Below the pieces are notes generated by a model. It worked only from the letters and a program-made list of their open reading frames with translations, was not told the DNA's origin and did no database searches. Below are positions 23,228-34,701 of a stretch of DNA of 64,000 nucleotides, in pieces. The translations under genes and the position numbers were made by a program. Position 1 is the first letter of the stretch. Each line of letters begins with the position of its first letter. The stretch comes from Tetmemena sp. SeJ-2015 (lineage: Eukaryota; Ciliophora; Spirotrichea; Sporadotrichida; Oxytrichidae). Location of the stretch: contig JAJKFJ010021259.1 in assembly GCA_027382625.1 (NCBI GenBank), positions 1 through 64,000 of the forward strand, given 5' to 3'.

Positions 23228-24147
23228 TCATGTGTGAGTATAGGAGTCTAGATCGAAGTCCCTCGCTGATTTCCTCTAGTTTATTACCTTCCTCTCCTAT
23301 TCAACTAATTCATCTCTTGCCTGTTGCACTTGCGATTTGATAAACTCAAGTGCCTCTTGCAAAGTTTCGATATCCTTGTCATCAGAGGGAAAAGGAGTGT
23401 AGAACTACAAAAATTGCCTTCTATCGAGTGGCTTATTCTTCTCATCTGCTTTCTCTCTGCCCGTGGGTTGTGGCTAATTACTTGCCTATAGTGAAGTTTA
23501 GTCCCCTTCTTCTTTCATCACTTGATCAGCTGCAATTTGATTAATGTCTCCGATCTGCCCAGCCCCAAGGAAGGGATTCACTCCACCCTGCTTTGGTCCC
23601 TTGTCAAGAATGTATGCGAAGTGCTCAGTTGGCTCAAAGAACACTATCTCATCATACTTCTCGCTGATGACTGGTTTCTTAGTGGAGCTCTGCTGATTGT
23701 TTCCTGGATAGAGCTTGAGGAAATGCACAGTCTCGATGGGCTTCTCAGCAGGATCGGTGAAGAAAATTTTAATTCCAATGTCGAACTCTCCCCACCCTGT
23801 GAGACATAACTCATATGGGAATTTCTCAACAGCTATACAAATAGTTATAGACGAAAAGACTTAACTTACTTCTAACTGGCTCTGCGAATGAAGGATGGAG
23901 TGTGAACTGCACCTTCTTCACAAAGTATGATATGTCTTCTTCATTTTGACCTCTGATGTAGCAGCACCACCTACACGAGAATTTTAAATTGAAAATTTTA
24001 ACTTGAAATGGTTCAAAGTGAGTGTACTTACTTATGAGTTTAATCTTCTTGGGCTTTCTTTCCCTACCAGAGAGCGATTGAGCCTACTATGATGGGCACA
24101 TGCTTGGTAATGTTTTTTAGTCTGCGGTTGGATGAGCGGGAAGCCAT
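23228..24147 (-). CDS. YEATS-domain protein (GAS41/Yaf9-like)
   Basis: ATG 24145-24147 to TGA 23228-23230, with two GT...AG introns (about 23968-24034 and 23832-23868). The YEATS fold is clear: 'HKWCCYIRG', 'EDISYFVKKVQFTLHPSFAEPVR', 'PYELCLTGWGEFDIGIKIFFTDP', 'HFLKLYP', 'KKPVISEKYDEIVFFEPTEHF'. The GWGEFDI...F block is part of the acyl-lysine reading site in this family. A C-terminal coiled coil (ETLQEALEFIKSQVQQARDELVEQERKV) matches the GAS41/Yaf9 plan, whose members read acylated histone H3 within SWR1/NuA4-type chromatin complexes. The acidic/Q linker between the two parts is species-specific. Confidence 0.9.
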
Positions 24148-24986
24148 TTTGATAAATAATTATTAAATTCAATTACAAATCAACTCTCCATTATTATAGC
24201 ACTTAACTTTATAAAAAGAATTTTTAAATTTTTTTATATTAAATTATTATATTTATTATTTTTGTAATCAGGGTGAAGTCAAAATTAAACTAGCCATCCG
24301 GAAATTTGTGAAACTTGAGTATAATTTCAAGTAAATATTCACAAATATAATTTAAAAGTAACTAGATTTAATTTGCCTAATGAAAGCAAAAAATAAATCT
24401 TAAAAAAGTTCTATGGCAAAAACTTATAAATTCATCAAAATAATTTTGCAAATAATTACTTTATTCTTTACAGTAAAATGCATTAGTACTGCCCAGACTT
24501 TTCCCCACTCTTTTGGACTAGATTTTTAAAATGCGCTACCTATGTTCAATTCGGTATTTTTGGGAGCTCTCCCAAATCAGAGCTTCAAAAATTTATTTTT
24601 TAATTAAAAAAGAGAGGAAACTCTTTCTTAAATATAAAATGGCTAATTGAGTTCTCACTTTCTGTGAAAAAGTGTGAGGGTTAACCTTGGTAAAGGAAAG
24701 AAAAAAGAAAATTCTATATTTATTTCCTTTGATAGAAAATTTTTTAATCTGCCTCCTAAATCTATTTCTCTTTTAAATAAACTAAAAGTTAAGTCTTTAT
24801 TTAGCAAAAATCTATTTAACTAAGAGAGGATATGATTTGATTCTTTCTCATTATTATTTTATTTTTGACTATGATTGTTAGATTATTAATAAAATATCTT
24901 AAATTAATAGTCCTTAATTGCATTAAAATGCTAATATAACTTTACAAATAATTATGTTTATAGCAATAAGATCTTCATTATTAGAA
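24148..24986. other. Long AT-rich intergenic region
   Basis: About 840 bp between divergent YEATS and kinesin genes, very AT-rich with homopolymer runs. No ORF, RNA gene or repeat could be supported; it should contain both promoters and may include IES material. Confidence 0.6.
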
Positions 24987-27900
24987 ATGGAAGAGAGAGA
25001 AAGAAATTCAAATGGAAGAGTGTATGAAATTATAAATTGGACAAATTCAAAAATGAGCAGCTATAAACTCAGAGCAGGCAACTCTAATCTCAAGCCTACT
25101 CTCTCCATCAACTAGCTTCATAATACATTTTATATTTAATTCAAATTTTCATGGAAGTCAAAACAAGATGATATAACAAAAGTCAGTTAGAATTCAGAAC
25201 TAAAGTGAGATCTCAGACATATCCTAAGATCAGCTAATATAAATTCCCCCAAATACTTCCAACGTGAAGGTGGTGTGCAGGATAAGACAGCCCAAGTTTG
25301 CAGAAAATTTATCCTCTTCAGTTAGTTCTCATTTCAAGTCAAGCCACGGTCATTCTGGAAATAGCAGCATCTCATTTTTAAAATGTAGAAAAATTATTAA
25401 TCACAAGGAATTATTAAAGCCTGAAAAGTACATAAGCTGGCCTCGCTGACATCAGAAGAATCAGTTCCTCTCGATAGGACTCACTCACTCCGAGCAGTAA
25501 GTTCCCCATCAATAATATACCAGTCCGGAAGACTTTGTTCCTAGTTTTACACCATAAAAACATCTTGATAATTTGTGTTTGATCCCATCTATTTCTTAAT
25601 TAATCAATCACAGAGTAGTACGTGTCTCTAAGGGTCAAGCCGAGGGAAGGCAGCAGTAGCCACAGAACTCTCAACAGATCATCAAGTCAGAAGGCCGCCT
25701 CAAGTTTTAGGACCAACCAATCTTATTTATAAAATAAAAATTATTCTCTAATCAAGAGAGAGGTCCGGAAGCTTAAGTGCTAGAAGGCATGAAAGCACAA
25801 CACTCTCTGGAAACGCTTAAGGAAAAATATCGAGTGACAGACTATACTCTATCTTCACTACGAGAGAAAGAGGTACCTTAGTTGTCTGCAATTAGAAAGG
25901 CCTAGAGGGAAAATTCATCAACAACTCTATCATTCAGTGAAAAAATTAAAAAAAACTTTGAGCAAGAATAATAGAAATGGATCATTATTTTGTTGCTTTT
26001 TGTGGGTTTTACCTTTTTAAATTTAGATATGTGATTGATCAGCACGATCTCAAATATCTGTCGTAATTTTATTTATTCATAATAGAATTTTCTAGTTCTG
26101 ACAACTCTACTGCTCCAGTTTTTACCTTCAACTTTGATGGTGTGTTTAACGAGTCTCTGAAGCAAGAGAAATTCTACGCACAAACTGTGAGACCCACAGT
26201 TCAGAATTTCATTGAAGGTGAAAACGGTTGCGTGATCTTGTTTGGGCCAACACAAGGCGGCAAGACATACACCTTAAAAGGAAAAGCAGGAATAGAGAGA
26301 GGGCTACTTCCCAGAGCAGTTGAGGATATCTTCAACATAGTCAGGGACAGTTAAGCTTACCAGGACGATAGTTGTGAATATGATATCATTCATAATAGGT
26401 TCAATATATACATTTTTATCAGCTAAATGGGATCTGGGAATAAGGAATACCAAAACGAGAACGTATTCACTAGAAATCATGCAAATACAGGAGAGTGGCC
26501 AGTTTCTTACCCTAATGGAACTAAAGAGAAGATGTTTCTGAAGATCTCGGTCTATTAAATCTTCGCAGATAAGATCCTAGATCTCTTAGTTAATAAGAAT
26601 AATCGAAACACTAACAGGCAAGTTTTCATTGATCATCTGATCGATTAGCAAAGTGAAGAAGTGGTTTCTAAGATAAGAAATCTGAACGAGAGAGTGCTCC
26701 TCTCTCTGGAGGATTTTTATAATGTCCTTCAAGAGGCATATAAGAACAGAAGAATTGAAAGTGTCTCAACTTAATAAAGCGACTTGAAGAAGAAGACACA
26801 TCTCGTCATCAATTTAACTTTGATAAAGAAAAATCAGATGCACAACTTGGAGGAAATTTCAACTCTGAACTTTGTTGAGCTGAGTGGGAGTGAGCAGGCA
26901 GTTTCAGAGGAGAAGTTTTTCCAAGATTCTCAAGTCAAGCAGTTTGTGACAAAGAGTTTTAACGGCCTCTCTTCAACGATACTAAAATCAGCTCTGAAGA
27001 AAAAACAAGCATACTCTTAACTAAATGACAGCGATACAGCTATCGTAGGATGCTTAAGAAAGAGTCTTACTTCACATTCAAACATACTTCTGATCTGCAA
27101 TGTGAATCCAAGTCCTTCTCATTATGAGCATTCGCTACCAGCAGTTAAATTTTGTGCTCGTATTAGGGAGACTATTGTAAAGAAGCTAGAGGTCTAAAGT
27201 AGTAAAGTGAGAAGCCTAAAAGCTAGCCAAAGAAGCTAACGATAAATCCCCGATTCAAATAACCAAGCTTCTTCCAATTAAAACTCAAATAAACAGTTGA
27301 AGAACGACTTCAGTCTTGGCTAATTAAATCCTTCTTATCAGCTGGAGAGTTAACAAGCTAACAACAGCATTACAGAGATATTAAAGACTGCTCAGGAAAG
27401 CATTCAAATATTAAAGTAAGAACTAGCTCAGAAGATGGTTGAAAAAAATAGAGCAACAAACTAACAAGAGAACGATAGATGGGTTCTTGAGAAACTAGAG
27501 AGTGTTCAAGTCATATTTGATATATTGAAACAAGAAGGTCATTAGATTGAGGAACTATAGAGACATCTGCTCTTTTAAGAACTAAAGTAAGATATTTCAT
27601 AGTCTAATCTCCTATAGTTTTTTGAGAGAGTAAATTTCAAAATACAAGTCCTTCAGCTTATCTTCGCCTTATACTTAATAGTAACCTTCAATTCTTCAGA
27701 CTCCCTAGCATCTACATCACTTACAAAATTCTTACATCTAGTAATCTCAGAGCCCCTAGATCATCCCAGGTAATAAACTGCTGTTCTCAAGACAAGCAGG
27801 TATCCAAGATCAGATGTTTTCAAGTCAAAGTACTTACAATCCTTATCAGCAGTCTACTTTTAATTAAGCCCAGGCAAAGAACTCATAATAAACCTAGCAG

Positions 27901-30774
27901 AACTAGCACGGTCAATTTTTAAGGTCCACATCATAGAATAGTTTAAGAGATAACGAAAACTGCTTCAATCCTTTGATATCAGTGCAGGATTCAAATGAAA
28001 AGGGAGGACGCCCTCTTAGGTATGCGAATTACGTTGGTGAAAGCCAGGAACATGTGCCTTTCAAGTCTATATAACAGCACATTTACACTGACACTGAGTA
28101 ATCTTCAGCCTAGCAAGTCTTGCATGCAGGAGGACAGAGACCAATCAATTAGGCTGGCACTTATTCTAGCCAGTATCCCTCTTCTTTGCAGTCTAACTAG
28201 AAGCATTAGATAAATGAATTCCATACAGAAATCGGCAATGGAGGATACTTGCAAAGCAAGAATACTCAGCTGGCAGCACACTAAAATGACCCTGCCTGGA
28301 TGGAAAATGATCTCCTTAATATTTTTCATATACACTACTTTGCATGCTTAATAGATTGCATCCGTTGGCAAATAGATCACTCTCTCCTAAGAAAAATAGC
28401 ATCTCTGAACAGCCTTCTCCATACATAGAAAACCAAACTTAGAGGTAGCCATCAGGATCTTCAAGACCCTCAGCTGGCTTTAGATAATAGCCAGCTTCAT
28501 CTGGAGTTAAAAGCTCAGGCTTATAAAATTCAAACCCTACTTTCAATTCGACTTAGACTTACCAGCAGCAGACAAGCCATCCAGAAACAACAACAGTCAC
28601 CGCGACATTTGACTCTCAAAACACTCAGATACAATTCACTCAGCCTATGACTATAGTCGACCAATTAGCTAAGTCAAAGCTATTCTCACCAATAAAGAAC
28701 CCATTTGAAACTCTGCTCAATCAAACGAAAGTTAAGCAACAGATCCACACCTTAGCCAGCAAAGTCAGCGAGAGAAATATACCAGACTATGAACTCAAGC
28801 TTAATACGATAAAGGAAATGGGAGTTTATTCGAGTGACTAGGATGCTCTCTCTGACATGATTCGCTTGTTCAGACTCAACGACATGAATATTTTTGCTTA
28901 TTATTTTTTGATAATTAACATAGAGGGCCTAAAGCTGCGACTAACATTAGGTGTTTGAGAGAGAAAGAATCCATTGAGTCTTTGACCAGGGAAACAATAG
29001 CTACAGTGAACGATCAAAACGAGCAGATTCAAGCTAGAGATTAGATCATTATCGAGCAGGACTAGATTATTGAGTTAGGGGGGAAGTTAGAATTCACCAG
29101 ACTGTAGACTCCCTTGAGAATTATTCTACTATTTTTATTATTAGTTGTATTGAAGTAGCATAAGGAAAGAGAGAACAACACACTCTCTCAATCGTTAGTC
29201 TGTCGGTGAGCATTTGAAAGACCTACAAGGACTTATAAAATTGGTTTCTGAAGAGAAGGAGCAAATGATGCGAGCACAGGGCATCCTAGAGGCTGAGAAC
29301 AAGCAACTTGCCAAAGCTAGAGAAGAGATCGAACAGAGGATGGCAGCAGTTGCTGAGGAGAATCACAAGCTCCAGAGTAATTACTCAATTCTTAAGGAAC
29401 ATGAGATCAATTGATAAAAAAGTGAGATAGAAATTTCATTTTGCTCTTTTATTGATTAAATGTAATTAAAGACGCTGAGGATAAGAAGAACAGAGGAGTC
29501 AGTTTCTTTGAGAGCAAGATGAGGGAGATGGCTCTAGAGCAAAGCAGTTCCATTCTCAGCAATTACTTAAACTTTTACTTATGCCCATTTTAATGCAATA
29601 AGAGCAGGAACAGTTGATTTTCAAGATGAAAGAGGAATTGAAGAAACAGCAGCTTGAGAACTAGAAGCTGAGTTAGGATTTGCAGTTCATGGCGGAGCAG
29701 TTGAACTAATACACCAATCGCATAGAAGGCAGAAGAAGAAGCCAAGACTGAACTCCAAAAGCAATAAAAAAAATCCCGATTTTCCTTTTTCAATGGCATT
29801 AGGATTTGTTGAATGTGAGTAGTACGAGAAAGAGTACTAGAGATTGGAGGAGCAGCGGGACCGACTTGAGTAGCAGTACTCACTGCAAAAGAAGGACGTA
29901 GAGCAACTTCACCAATTGGTGGAAAAGATGGAGCAGCAGATCCAGCATGAGCAACAGCAAACCCAAGAGCAGATTGTCTTAAGAGAGTCTAAGGAAAGAG
30001 AAGGCATAGCAATTGAGGGAAGGGGAAACAAGCTCTAGCTAAGTTTATAGAACAGAAGGACTTAAAAGATAGACCATAGTTAGCGCAGAGAGAATCACTC
30101 TAAGAAGAGCTGAGCAAGTTGAGAAAGGTGTATGACGAATTGGACAAGTAGATGACTCTGTTTAAGGCCAAAAGGAGTATGACAAGGTGGGCGTGCTCAA
30201 GAAGTCAGCCGAGCTTGAGGCCAGGTTGAAGTACCTGCTCGCTGACAACGAGACTTTGAACGATAAGGTGAAACACCACGACGCTAAGTACTCCGAAGTC
30301 CTGAGGGAGAAGCAAGGCCCTAGAGCAGCAGCTGCTCGAAGCACAAGCTGAACTGGATTTCTTGAGAACTGCTAATGAGCAGCATTTGGATTAAGTAGAC
30401 GCCAAGTTTGAAGACATCAATAAGAACTCAGCAAACTAAGGAATGAAAACGGGCAACTAAAGGAAAAGGAGAAACTAATGAAGAGGAGGCAGAAGGAGCT
30501 GGAGGGGGAGTAAGAGGAGATGAGTCAGAGATTGACTAACGAGAAGTAAAGAGTGACTGAGGTGAATAAGCACGTGGTGGAGATGGAGACTGAAATAAGG
30601 AGGCTGATGGAGGAGAGAGAAAGAGAAGCCAAGGAATTAGAGTTCAGGAATAGGCAAGAACAGAGAAACAAAGATGAGAGCAAGGGCGTCATCCTAGGTG
30701 ACATCCACAATAAACTCATTGAATACAAATACTCAAAATATAAGAAGAGCCTCTCTTCATTTCATGGTTTATGA
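24987..30774 (+). CDS. Divergent kinesin with long coiled-coil tail
   Basis: ATG 24987 (MEERERNS). The first motor strand 'NVKVVCRIRQPKFAE' lies at 25260. A large polar insertion follows, then after an IES (25968-26078) the motor resumes: 'FTFNFDGVFNESLKQ', P-loop 'GPTQGGKT' (about 26248), 'FLKISVYQIF', switch II-like 'NFVELSGSEQ' and 'NPSPSHYEHSLPAVKFCARIRETI', ending about 27200. Switch I is degenerate (..DLKKKTH instead of SSRSH). A Q/N/S-rich linker and about 600 residues of coiled coil (e.g. 'EEKEQMMRAQGILEAENKQLAKAREEIEQR') run to TGA 30772-30774. Several frame breaks mark IESs. In-frame TGA at 25447 is unexplained. Could comprise two genes. Confidence 0.65.
25968..26078 (+). other. IES in kinesin motor, pointer ATAATAGAA
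   Basis: Nine-base repeats at 25968-25976 and 26079-26087 flank 111 bp of AT-rich sequence encoding only a spurious hydrophobic tail and TGA. Motor homology resumes directly after; a one-base mismatch in frame remains. Confidence 0.65.
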
Positions 30775-30789
30775 TTAGGAATTACAAGG

Positions 30790-33700
30790 ATGAAAAGAAG
30801 CAGCAGAAGAGTGGATTCGTAATAGCAACCACAAATGCCTTCAGCAGCCAGAACACAAGTGGCTATTTCTGATAACAAATAGTCAACGTCTTATAAGTCA
30901 AATAGTTTAAACCAATTATAGCTAACAAGATAGTCTGGATTAAGTTCGAGAGAATCTATTTTGAAATACTTTAAAAGAGTTCCTCCTCATGGTAAGTTAT
31001 AAGAGTTTGAATTTAAATTGCTGCAAGATTTATAAATTCTCAAAATGGAACAATATTCCTAAGCAAACAACGATGATGTTGATGAATCTTTGAACTACTC
31101 TATAACAACAGGTTCAACAAGCAAGAGGAAATCCAAGTGCAGGAAACTTATGAAGCGTGTTCTCAAGGCTTGGTGAAAGTGCACTCGCAAGATGAAGCAT
31201 GATCGCATCCTGTTCTTCAGAATAAGCAACTTCATAGTGAAGCGACTCACCTCCAAAGCCTACAGATCTCTCAAGCTAAATTACGTTCAAAATAAACTTG
31301 TGGATCACTACTACCAGCATGCAATATAATGAAATGAATTGCTCACTATATTAAAGCGTAATTTGAAGAGACTAAAGTATGTGGCAGTCTCCAACTGGCA
31401 CAGATTCGTAGTTTTCCAGAAGTAGTTCAGATTGGTGCTCACTAAGTTCACACTCAACTTGGATAAACACTTCAGCACTGTGAAGTTGCAAGTGCTGAAA
31501 GAAAGCTTTGAAGAACTTCACTAGCATACTAATGCCAAGGGAGTGAGAGAGAGATTGAAGATGAGGTTAGCCAATTATTGGGCAAGGAGGGTGAAGGCTA
31601 AAGTGTTCAGAGCTATGAGGGAAAATAACGCTAACAAAGAGGAGGAAAGGGAGATTTAAACTTATGATTGTCATTCTATTTGCATGTTTGTTAGATGCAG
31701 CTAAAGTGTATGATATTTGAGAATCAAAGGCTAAAGAGAGAGGCTTTTGGAGAGATGATAAAATTCGTGATTTTCCATAAACGTAGAAGGAGAGTGCTCT
31801 TCAGAACTTACAAGTAACTTTCTAAGAGATACCTTGCAAAGGCACTGTTTTCACTCTATTTATACAGGCAAGATCAATACATCAAGAGATAGAACTCTGA
31901 ATTCATTAGAAGCTACTATATCCAAAGATAAAAAAATCTGCTACAAAGACAAATTGTTCAAGAATGGAGAGATACCATAGCTCAATCATAGGATAAAGCC
32001 AAATTCTTAGAAGTAGTTCTAGATCGATAGTTATTGAAAAATGGATTTCATTCAATCTAAGCTTACTCCATAATTTAAGCAGAAAACTTTTTTCTTTTCT
32101 ATAAATCTTTAAATACTCTGGCCAGCTTCAAGATATCAATGAACATATGATGAGTAGAAGATTGTTCAACTTCCTTAAGCAATACAAATAAATCCAAGAC
32201 CAGAAGAGACAATAGAGAATTACTACGACAGCAACTTATCAACGTAATCTTTTATCAAGAGGTCTTTAGGAGTTGAAGAGAGGAACTTTTAAAATTTTAA
32301 GATTATTATAATCTACTTGCTTTTAGAAAGAGTGCTCATTAGCATTTGGCAACACTCTCTCTTCATTATAGAAACACTATAGCTTAAAGAAAGCTCTTTT
32401 CTATATTGATAGACATGCCAGATTAAAGGATATGATGCTGATAGTCGACTAAAAGCAGACTATGCTTGAGTTAAAATACTCCTTCCACTAATTAGTGCTA
32501 AACTCAAGGTTGAAGGTGTTTACAGATGCGCTTGCTTTCAGAATGATTCTTGGAAAGTTCTTTGGTTGTTGGAAGGATTCTGCTTTGGAAGATAAGCGGA
32601 TAATTAAACTTATGGCTAGAGCGGCAAAGCATTATAACCGGAAGCTGAAATCAAGATAAAGAAAATACTAATGAAATAAATTGAGTATTATAACTCATAT
32701 GCATATCTTATGTTTACTTCTTGAATTTGAAGAGAAAAATATGCCCTGGTCTTTTCATTCTTCCCTAGAGGAGACTAATTCTCCTCTCCAAAGTTCTAGA
32801 AGCTTTTAAGCGACTCCGAGTATAAGGCAGAGTCTTGAAATTCAGGATAAGCAAAGTGCAAGCAAATAAGTAGATAGCAACCAAGAACGAGTATTTCAAG
32901 ACATGGCTGAATAAAGCTAGAAACTAGAGCAATCTTCGCAAATAGGAAGAAAATATGGATTAGTTGTCTATTGACTTCTAAAGGAGGAGATTTTTAATAA
33001 GATCGCTTAAGGCTTGGAAAAAATACTCTTATCAAAGAAGAGTCTTGAAGTATCTGAAGCACAGAGAGAGTTTAAAAATCCTTTCTTAATCTCTAAGGAG
33101 AATGAAAGAGCTGTATATTTCCTGCTAAACTGAAAAGCTGAGAGAAAGGAGGGGCATGATGGTGTACAACCAATTCCTCAAGAAGAAAAAATACTCAATC
33201 TTTCTTAATTTTAGAAAATACTCAATCTTTCTTAATTTTAGAAAGCACTATTCAGTTTGGCTCTTAATTCTAAAAGCAAGAGATAATAAGAAGGATTAAG
33301 GATCAAAGCACTGAATTAGTACAAATATCTTCTAGCCAAAAAGAGTCTCCTAAGTCTCTTCAAGAATACTCAATATCAAAAATACAAACGCTCTCTCATT
33401 TATACTTTATTATAGATATGGTTTTATCTTCATCGACTCTGCTGTGTAAGAAAACCACACCCTCCTGATGAGATAAGTGTTCACTAAGTTACTGCAAGTA
33501 GGCTTCTACTGGGCTACAATCCACCAGCGATTTGGGATAAGCTCCAGATAGAGTAGGATTTACCTTGGCCTGAAGTATGGAATGCGCTGGCGTGCCAAAA
33601 CACTCATTATCAAGCATTTACGGATGCAAAATAGTTAGAAGAGTAAAACTTCTAAAATTGCAAGTGTAAACTTGCTTAAACAAGTTGAAAGAAGAGTTAC

Positions 33701-34401
33701 TGAGGCTGTTCAGAAGCAGATCACAGTTTAAATACAAAATAACAACGCTAACCGAAATCCCCTTCCTCTCTCTAGAAATGGATCTTCCATGGCTTAAGGA
33801 TCACCTATGAGGCAGCTTAATTAAAATCCTCCATCTTAAATGAGCTAACAACCTAGAGTTACGAGTAATAGTGGTTAAATTTAGAGCTAGTCACCCGCAA
33901 GATAAGGTTTGCAGCGATAGAATTCTTAATCGTCTTTACAATAGCAGAATTTGTCCAGAATTAGAGAAATAGAGTAGGAGATATTAGTTTTCAAAAATAA
34001 AAAGAGTCTTCTCAAAGAACTGGAGAGCTAGATTAAGCTATAATCAAAATTAACTTGAAATCTATAGTGAAATAATTCATCAAACTATATTTTATTAACT
34101 TCGAAATCGATATTCAGATATAATTTATTAAGATTTCTAATGCAAGTAAATAGAATTTTATCGATAAATATAACAACTTCGCTGATTATTTATGAAGTTC
34201 CCTTTTATTTATTTAGGTTTGATGCATACTCTAATAGCAGCAGAGTGCTCGTACAAATGGAGGTGGAGATATGCTAGAGCTAATGAAAGGAAAGTACTAG
34301 TCGCTTAGAAGTGAATTAGTGCTTCTTCAACCGAAGATAAAGTAGCTACTAGAAGAGATAGTTTACCTCAAGAATAATTTAAATGAGTTTAATTATAACT
34401 G
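30790..34401 (+). CDS. Sfi1-like helical repeat protein
   Basis: ATG 30790 (MKRSSRRVDS) to TGA 34399-34401. After a polar head, long Arg/Lys/Leu/Trp/Phe-rich helices repeat with a spacing and flavour like Sfi1 centrin-binding repeats: 'LMKRVLKAW', 'YVAVSNWHRFVVFQKQF', 'NYWARRVKAKVFRAM', 'FFGCWKDSALEDKR', 'RFLIRSLKAWKKYSYQRRVLKYL'. A Q/S/N-rich region and a final coiled coil ('GKYQSLRSELVLLQPKIKQLLEEI') follow. Breaks near 31660, 32085, 32690, 33300 and 34080-34215 fit IESs. Two in-frame TGAs (31174, 31330) vanish if 6- and 9-bp units are removed. Role inferred: basal-body/centrin fibre scaffold. Confidence 0.6.
33188..33241 (+). repeat. 27-bp direct tandem duplication
   Basis: Two perfect adjacent copies of a 27-bp unit, in frame, each encoding KYSIFLNFR inside the Sfi1-like protein. 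Either a recent duplication or an unexcised/IES-like unit. Confidence 0.85.
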
Positions 34402-34701
34402 AATGGCGGAGTCGGACAGAGCTTAAGTCAAACACAAAACCTCTAAATGAATCTTCCTCAATACTCAGGAGAGTTCAATTAGACATTCCTGAGTTAAAAT
34501 GACCCTTCATTCATACTGAGTAAGACCATGACTAGCTTCGTGCACTAATGACATAGAAACTCAGTCAAAATTATTGTATTATATTACCAGCTAATAAAAC
34601 TACTATTGAGTTAGTTATTAAGCATTTAATTTCATTTATCAAATCAAACTTATATAATAAAAAACCTCTTTTGATCAAGAGCACTAAACGCTAAGATTTT
34701 C
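34402..34701. other. Convergent intergenic region
   Basis: Sequence between two convergent stops; about 300 bp, AT-rich with no supported feature. Confidence 0.5.
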
